Source: Mesaphorura yosii
Taxonomy: Eukaryota > Arthropoda > Collembola > Poduromorpha > Tullbergiidae
Direction: 5' to 3'
Assembly: GCA_009869945.1 (NCBI GenBank)
Contig: WIXG01000139.1
Span: forward strand, 118,155 to 182,154
Length of the DNA: 64,000 nt
Shown here: piece by piece, positions 22,701-31,700 of the stretch
Numbering within the stretch: the stretch's first letter is position 1
Layout: each line of letters begins with the position of its first letter
Program-made: the position numbers and the translations under genes
Notes under the pieces: generated by a model
Database searches by the model: none
Told to the model about the DNA's origin: nothing
The model's input: the letters and a program-made list of their open reading frames with translations, nothing else

Positions 22701-25700
22701 AATTGATACAGTGAAGCTGTCTACACTGAGCAACGGTCATAAACCACCGTACCGTGAGCATTGTAAATACGGTTTGATCGACAGGAACCCAACCCGACCT
22801 CCGCCATGTTCATTCTTGGCAAAGGCAAAGAGTAAACTGAATTATTTGTTATGCGTCAAGTTTTTCGTGCCGGAGAGGTAGATTGAATAAAATTAAGGAG
22901 GAAAGGGTGGAGATTGTTCCACGGTTCGGTTCGCGGTGGCGGCTCAAGAGGACCTCGAGAACGAGCACGAATGCGGACGTGAACGATGTCCTGCTTTCTT
23001 CCTACCTCCCGATAGATGAGTACAGACGCAGACCACAGAGCACGGCCAACGGATTGTTGTATAAAAATAAAGGAAGCTTTTAGTTTAATGAACCGTGAGA
23101 TTTACTATAGAAAATAAAACATAATAATAACAATAATAACTTTACATTCCGCATACGTGACTCAAGAGTGTCTTGCACGAACAAGGGAGGCATTTAGAAA
23201 GGCTCACGGATGCTTTATAGCATGCAAAATATAGCCAGGACAAAAATATAGTTCGACGATAATATAGCAGGTCAACAATAAACTATGCAAAATATAGCGC
23301 ACCTAAAATACAGCAAAGCTTTATAGCTCTAACAGCTTAGAATCTCTTATTACTTTTTTAAAGTAAAATGAATGGTTAAAAATCTAAGTTCGAAGCATTT
23401 CCTGTTGGAAAATCTTGATTGTTCTTTAACTCAAAAGTGTGGCCAAAACTTACAAGAAAACGTCGTGCTGTGGACGGAAGAAAGCTGAACCAAGTGCCCA
23501 TTTGTCAAATTTAGTCAGATAAGAACTTGTGATCTGACAAGGTTTAATTTTTTATAAAAGTAATTGTTGCAAAGGTCGATTTTTAACCATTCTAAATTGC
23601 CAATCCTTAGTACATTTGTGACTTCACTATATTTTTCATACTATATTGTTGATCTGCTATATTATGATCGAACTATATTTTTGTCCTTGCTATATTTTGC
23701 ATGCTATTAAGATGTCGAACACGTTTAGAAACAGCAGATGAAGTTTTCTCTTTCGTTTCGCCAATGAAGCGACGAGAAGAGTCAGCAGATAACACAGAGA
23801 GAAATGTAGCCCTGCTCCCACCAAATTCAGAATGATCAAGCAATATGCGACACAGTGCGGTACGGCATGGCTTCATTTTAAGGTATACGAAAGACATAAT
23901 TTGGCCGACCAAGTTCACAACAATAATCATTAATTACATTTGTGCCCGCATGTGACAGGGCATTGCGTTGGCGGAATGGAACCTAGTGATTGTCAAGAAC
24001 ACTGCCTGCCCGTGTCGCAGTCTTGGTCATTTCCATTTAACCTAATCCGCCTGTAGTGATGCGCGGTGCTGAATGACCAACTAAAATCGGGAGTCGAGCT
24101 GAAATGATTATGCGATACAGTGGACGGATGAGATGACTGACGGGCTGAGCAGGAACACCAGTTTGGAGGAGGCTGGTTGCCTTTGCCTCGGCACCCTGCT
24201 CCACCCAGCCGTATTCACTCCGTGGCTTGAATGGCAAGACTGACCAAACTACTGATGATGAAGAGCGGACTGATTACTTAATCCTGGAGCCCCGATGCGT
24301 CGATTCCTACAGCAGCCAAGGAGGGGCTCCTAGTGCGAGCGACGACTGACCGTGCTCTGGACACAAAGCAAGACCGATGAATGCAAGACCCAACTGAGAG
24401 AGGTTTAACTGGTATGAATTTGGAGCCTAATTAGATGCTGCGCAGGTGCCAATGCTGAACGATCGTCGTTGGCACTGCTTCTGGGCTGCTGCACTGTCGA
24501 ATCGTTGACTAGACCGACGACTTGACAAATTGAATGCTGAATACTGAACCGGAGACAACTGGAAACCGATCACAACTGATGAATGACCACGAAATAATTA
24601 ATGAACTCCTGGACACATTGATATTAGAGTTCGCTTTGCTTGGTTTATTAATTTAACTGGTTGAAGAATGAATTCCACATATGAAATGCTACTATACTCG
24701 AAGCAAGTGTGTATATTGGCAGTTGGCCGACGGCTGAAAGGGCGCGAAGTTACGGCCTGAAACGCTTTTTACACAAAAGAAAGCTGGTCAAGTACTCGCA
24801 CTGCACGCTGCACAAGACCAACTTGAAAGCAGCAGTACAGGTGGTACTGCACTATGCCACTGTACTCCAGAATAAAATTAAAACTACGAAATTGAAAGGC
24901 GAGCGAACCGAACACCGCCTTTGATCGCTTCGCTTATGGTGGAAGTTGAATGTGAGGTATACAATAAAGAAATTTGTTTGAAATTGTCCACTTCCTCCGT
25001 TCAAAATGGTCTTGAATGTGGGAGGGTCAATTTACTTTACAGGTGAAATGCGTATTTGCTTGGCAGGTCTCAAAAATATTCAACTTGAATTTAAATGTCA
25101 CGATCAAAAAGATGCGATGCAGGAGACTATAACAAATTAGGCCTATTCTTTGTATTGATTCGGAAGGTTAATTTAGTTAACTTAATCAAGTTACATTTTG
25201 CCATTCTTACACCTCGATTTCCGCCTGCAGTCCTGATAAAAGGCCTAATTTTCCGAAAATACAAGATCACAAGTCGATTTCCATAATATTGATCTGTTTA
25301 TTTTGCATTTCAACGTTTCACGCGAAGTGCAAGTTTATTCGACTCTGACTCCAAACTAAAATCGTACTTTTTGGCTTTGCATACTGTTAGCAGCACTTAA
25401 GCGATGATGGAAGGTTGCAGAGGTTAAAATTGAAAAGTTAACACTGAGAGTAGAATAAGTTATCTCTCCGTTTCCTATCCTCATCCCGCTTCCTGAACTT
25501 ACACTGCAGAACAGACTTTAAATGGCAATGACTTGTAGTTTCCCTGAAATCATTACAAACAGGACTCTGGAGCCATAAAATATGCACTCATAGTTCATAA
25601 GATAGGAGATAATCATATTACTGGCTCAAAGTTGGAACTCGTTCAAAATTAAACAAGTTCTAACAAAAACAGTATGACACTACAACACAAAAGTAATGCT

Positions 25701-28700
25701 ATGCAACGACGTTGGCATAAATCAGCCTAAATCTGGGGTACGAATAATCAGAAGTCAAGTCTTGAGTTGTTGAGAAAGAACTACTTCAACACTTACTCAG
25801 CGCTTTCCCGTCACTCCTTTGAATGAATTGCAAATAATCTTGAACTAGAAGAGGGCAAGTACGTAGCGTAAGCGCGAACACTAGTGCCGGTGTCCGTGTG
25901 ATACAAAGCGCAAGGCTCTTCAGATCATAATTTATTTTCGTCGGACAAACATATGCCAACGATTATCGCAATAAAAACTCGACAAAGGAAAGCTAGGAGG
26001 GAGCGGAAGGTCAAGTTGTAAGGAAAGTCAACACACTTCTTCATAGCAAATGCACTCCCTCACTTCAACATACACTTCTTGTCAATGTAACGTGCGCGTA
26101 TCTTCATTTTTGTTACAAGGTGTGTTCGCAAGATGATTCCGTAATTTCATTTGCATGTCGCATGTTGTAATTTCAAGCGAAGCAGAGGAAAGAAGCTACC
26201 CAGAACGGAACATAACGAGAATAACGACGAAGATGTTCGTTCGCATGCAACCAAGCAAAGGGGCACTCGTTAAGATCAACATGAAAGCAAATGTTCAAAA
26301 TAAGCAAAAACTGCACAAGAAAAGACGAGAGACGACACATCAAGAGAAAGTCCTTTGAGATATCCAAGAATAGAAGATGGACAGATCTCATTCAAAAACA
26401 CTCAGATTTTGTCGCGCGTGCAATCGATCTTTGCGTTTGCTCTTTTCACCTTCGTTAGTCAGTCGTCAGTCAAGCATGCAAGCAAGCAGACATCATGCCT
26501 TGCTTGCTTCGGAGGAAATCGCCGGAACGTGAACAGGCGAATCTTATTCACAGCTTTCTTGAGAATCCTATTGTTATTTTTAAACTTTAATAATTCAAGC
26601 AAATAAATCCTGCGCTTTACCACACTACGCCGGGAGCTTTTTCTCATGCCGAACTGCTCAAGTGCACCGATGCTGATTTGCGTTGGAAAAAAAATTTCTT
26701 GCTAAAGAGGAATAAGAGCACATGGAGCATGAAAATGAACATGTGCGAATATTAGTTCCCAATTTGAAAAGAAAACAGCTCCAGTCAATACAGGACAGAA
26801 TATGATTATCTTTTTCGCTTCAATTTCCCTGAAACATTAATGTACAAGTCAAATATGTACAGAACAGGAGTGCTCTTTTCCCTGTGCGCCTTTCTCACAC
26901 TTTCCTCGGCCGCCTCAGTTCTATTCAAATATTTGATACCTCGTCTCATTCTATTTTCTCTTCTTCTTGGATTCTTAGATGATAAAATTTCAATCCGCCT
27001 TATTCAAAGAGTAAATATGAAAATAAAACACGCTAAAGCTGAGGCTGTAAAATTTACCTCCTTCAATGCACTATTTCTCATCCTTAAGCATACAAAGGTA
27101 AAAGGAGCATGTGAAGTTAATGCGGATGTACGGCGGTATGTGAATACGTTAAATATGCTTGCCCCGCTGCTCTATCTTTGGTAACTCTTTAATGCGCACC
27201 AGACGCAGACTTGAAAAGGAAACAAAAATGCTTATGTTTATGTAAATAACCCCGGCTCTTTATAAAATAAAAAATAAATGAAGAAAATTAAAGTTCTTTC
27301 ATGCACAAAGTGCGCACAGGCAGACGAGAGCCTGACTCAAAAGATTAGGATTCTTGTGTCTAATAGACTGCTCAGTCTAAGAAATGAAAACGTCTTTTGT
27401 CTATCGCAGAGCAACTGGAAAGAGTTCTAAGAAATTCTTTTCAGAAAACATTCGCGCTCGCGCTTACCTTAACTACGTTTACCTCAATTCTCAGCCTGTA
27501 TTCGGCGGAACCTACGTCGATGGCTGCCAACTGAATTTGTGTCAGAAACTCATTAATTCAATGCATTCAGGACAGCCTGATGCAACCAGATAGACTGGGT
27601 CATGAATTTGGTGCTCAGTCATTGCAAAAACTAACCAAAAAAATTTATGCAACATTTTTCGAGTAGCATTTGCAATAAAACCGTATCAATTTTGCAATAT
27701 TAAAATAAATGCTCATGATCATAAAGTACCGGAAAGTAATCCTAAAAATTGGGTTTCAGCGCTGTGCTAGTGCTTTCCCTCCAGCCAAGATACCCATCGC
27801 CGTAGTCGTACCATTTCAGCTCTCAGCGCTTTCCAATCGAAAATGGAAAATACGATTACATTTATTATTATGGTTTGTATCTTCGTTATAGCGCTACTAC
27901 ACAGTCGAAGTGTTATTACAGGAAATCATTTGCCATAATTCTTGATTCTGCTTATCTTCCAGGTCATCGAGACGCGGCGGCATTGGCTTGCGAAGAACTG
28001 TGATTGGGTTTCAAATGCTCTTCTCATTCTATGCGGCCTTTAAAGACTGTCGTCGCAATAACGTGCAACGAAAGCTGTGAAAGGCGAGTGCGCCTGTCCG
28101 ACAGATCATAACTGCAAAATTACAAATACATCATAACGATGGAGCACGCGTCTTGCGAAAAAGAGACTTAATGCGAAAGTATTGAGAAAAGTTCTGAAAG
28201 AATTGAATAGGGGATGGTTTGCGGTTTCCTCTCCTGTTTGCACCACCTTGAAGGACAAGCGAGCTTGAAATCCGAGTGAGCGTAGACTCGGGGTTTGGAG
28301 TGGAAGTGATTTATCGTGGGTAAAACGAATGACGTCAATAGAGACAAACTTAACCCTGTCCTGTCCATTGCGTTCTGGTAAGGTACAATACAATTGGATG
28401 TTACGAGCTTGTTTCTCTTCCCACACTTTCCAGTGGGAATAATACCTCCCTGCGCGCTCCCATGCTAAAGTCTTTATTAAGTTATTGCTCTGACAGTTAA
28501 CCCCGACCCTCTCGAGATTGGCGAGACAACACGGCGCAAACTTGAAATGGTAAGCTCTGTCCTTTGTTTTAGCAAGAATGTACTATCGAGTCAAGGCCAG
28601 CAATCTAAGGCTGTTTTAGGCTCGTGAATGCTGAACGGAACTTTGGAACCTTCTGTTTCACGAAAAGGTAGTCGCTACAATATCAAACGCGTGCCATCGT

Positions 28701-31700
28701 TATGCTTGTTCTTAATATCACTTCCGTTTCTTGAGAAAACAATACGAAAGTGCAGTTTCGGCTGTTCGGTACTGGGTACACGAGCTATAAATATTTAACA
28801 ATGCCCGAATCCAAACAACTTTTTTATTCCGCTTCTTCTTAGTCGACTCAGTTACACCTTGCTTTGCCAATATTGCCATTAATGCAAAGCTTTCTCCACT
28901 GACAGTTCAAACAAAGAAGAATAAGGCCGCTTTCTCATACGCAAACAATCGCAGAAGTACTGAGAACTTAGGCAGGGCTGGCCCTTAAAATTGTGGCAGC
29001 ACAGCAATGAGATCGTGTATCATGCCCGTTGTGACAATGTCACAACTTTTTCGACTCCAAACTTTCCACTTTCACTTCTTGCTGGCAATCGGCAAAATGA
29101 ATCCGAGACACATGAAAGGCCAGAGCATATGGCGCGTGAATCATTCACTGGTATTGTTGGACGTTCCTCTGAGCCAGAATTTCTTGCTCGGTTCTGCACT
29201 CTCCTCGGAGTATTCATTTAAAAGTAGTAGTAGTGGGCCAGTTCAGGGAATTGTTCGTTTTTGTGGCTTCAGCTGCCAAGAGGAGCGAAACCGAGGAGAT
29301 GCAAAAAATAGCGAGGCACACTTTCATGATTTATTAGAGGAAAGAGATAATTTATTTCTCGAGAACTGCGGGGACGGACCCGACGAACGGACGACCAGGC
29401 GAGGCAAAAAATATGAAGTGAATTTCCTATAATGTCAAGGCCCTGTGGATGGCTAGCGAGCTGTGATCGGAGAACACAACGCCTCCTCCGCCTCTCGTCA
29501 GTGCCAATAAATTAGGACTCAGTCCCGGCGGAGATTCTACCGACAGAATCTTAATTAACAAATTAATGTAATGTGGACAACACTCGCACACCTCCACAAT
29601 AAATACAAGCAAGTGAGCACGGGATATTTGCAGCTCGCTGTGTTAATTCCCAAGACAGGACTCGGAGTGCCGTAATAATGGTTTGCTCGGACAAAATCTC
29701 GTAAGTCGGTTGAAGGTATACAACTTTTCGAATTAGTTTCAAACAGCATTTTTTAGAATCCCGTCGCAATTCTGCCCCGGTCTCTGGCTGTCCAATAAAT
29801 TTGCAGCATCGGACATTATTGTTTACACGTGCGTGCATAATCAATGATTTACAACGACAATTGGATAAAGTTATTCGACTGGAATTAAAGTATTTTGGTC
29901 GCACTGTTCCAAGCTTTTCTCCAAAGTTTAAAATTTATGGCGGCGGCGACTTACCTAAAATTCGAACAAGGATGAATAATCCAATGACCAGCATTTTTCT
30001 GTCGTATCCGTTCCTTCATTAACGCTTTCTTTGAACCAAAAAGTTTCATCGCCAATTTATTATCAGTCGGTTGAAATAGGTTTTGGAGTTGATTCCGCAG
30101 GAAGGAGGGCTTGGACTCCACGGTGGTCGTGGAGACATGGCTCCCCGTACGATCAAGGTTGGTCATACTGGGAGTCATTGGTTCATCCTTCGGCGTTCCG
30201 TATAGACTGACATCATCTCCGGAAAAATGAACTTTGGAGCCACTGAAACCAGCATGACCCCTGCAAAGCAAAGGAGCAACAAGAACATAAACAAATGAAT
30301 GCATTATGAAAGCCTGAGACAGGAAACGGCAGACTCGCATTTCAGTTTGAATAAAGCTCGAGTCTCGGCGGTGCGTCACATCGCCTCGTAAGAAATATTC
30401 TGCCAATAAGATTTCATGCTTTCTAAATAAACTGAATGCTCAGAATTTGAGCTGTGTGGCCTGACACATTTCAAAGGAAACAATATTATGACACACAACT
30501 GGAACCGATTCGACGCGAATGTGAGCTCGTTCATTTTATGATGTGTGTCAGTTAAATTCCTTGAAATGCCTCCTCGTTTGTTAGCTGTAGCTACAGATCG
30601 CATTCAGCGTTCTTCGCCGAAGAAAATTGGAGACGACGTTTGTGAGAGAAGCGATAAACTGCGTCTTGTTGTCCCACACCCGCGCTGTCGCTGTCATTCA
30701 ATCGTCGTAATACAGAAACGTTTTCGGGAAATTCTGTTCAATTTATTTTGCAGCGGTGAAATTGTCACCAACAGCGAGAATGACACTGGCAGCAATTCTG
30801 CGTGGCTCGACGTTCGAAATGAATGAAAAGTTGAAATTTCGAGTTCACTCTCACGTTTCCGAATGTCGTTTCTTATTCTTGGTCTCTGCTCACACTTCAC
30901 ACACGTTTCATCTTTAACACAAAATGGCCTGTGTCAAGTCCAGTTGTTGAATAGGGTGAGACAAATTTTTAGCAAAGAGCGTCGAAAGCAATTGGCAGAG
31001 ACGCTTGTTTGTTGAGTATTGACGCAAATCCAAATATCACTGCTGTACAGGTATTCTATCCTACAATATTCAGCTTCGTATCTCAAGTTTTTGTCTTCAA
31101 TTTTGCTCGCTTAAACGAGACTTTAGACTCGATGAAACAGAATAAATATCGAATTCACATTCAAATTCCATTATGCCCTGTACATCGCATGCAATTCTTG
31201 ACTGCAAAGTCGGTTCCTTCTCAATTTCCGCTCTGGTGTGCGTATAGTGGAGCAGTGTGAATGAAAATTGAACATCAAAATGCAAGAGGCGCTGCTAAAC
31301 GACCTACTCCAGCAGACCGAAGACTCCGACTGTTTATGATTTATTCTGTAGCTCGCAGCTTTTGAATGGAATCACAATCATCAGGAAAGGAAAGATTACT
31401 TTGGAATTCGATTTGTCAACAATGCAAATAACATTTGTATGAATTGTGCATGAAGATGTGAAAAGTGAATGGGCAGCGCGGGATTCAACATTCAGCACAG
31501 ATTAAATCTGTTCTTTACGTTGAAATTGTACTGTTTCTTCTCATGTCATGGCCCGACTGCTATTTCGTTTCAGACCAATTTAAAATTCGAATTTCTTTCT
31601 ACATTGTCTTTCGATCAATCTCGATTTGGTTGAAGGAACACTGCAAGGTACTAATGAGAATTCATCACGATATGAATTCCTACTCTTGTAAAACAATGAC

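Larger units (their letters stand above)
22561..29954 (-). other. Ih intron B-C
   Basis: 7394-bp intron, the largest fully contained one. It contains an AT trinucleotide run (about 23113-23142), a Harbinger-type MITE (23218-23706) and a compositionally distinct block (about 23950-25000). No coding exon recognised. Confidence 0.7.

Noticed and set aside
23673..23930. Minus-strand open frame of 85 codons
   Set aside because: It runs through the right end of the Harbinger-type MITE and has no motif.
26474..26510. AAGCAAGCA ... TGCTTGCTT inverted repeat
   Set aside because: Built from simple AAGC tandem units, so likely chance; no linked feature.
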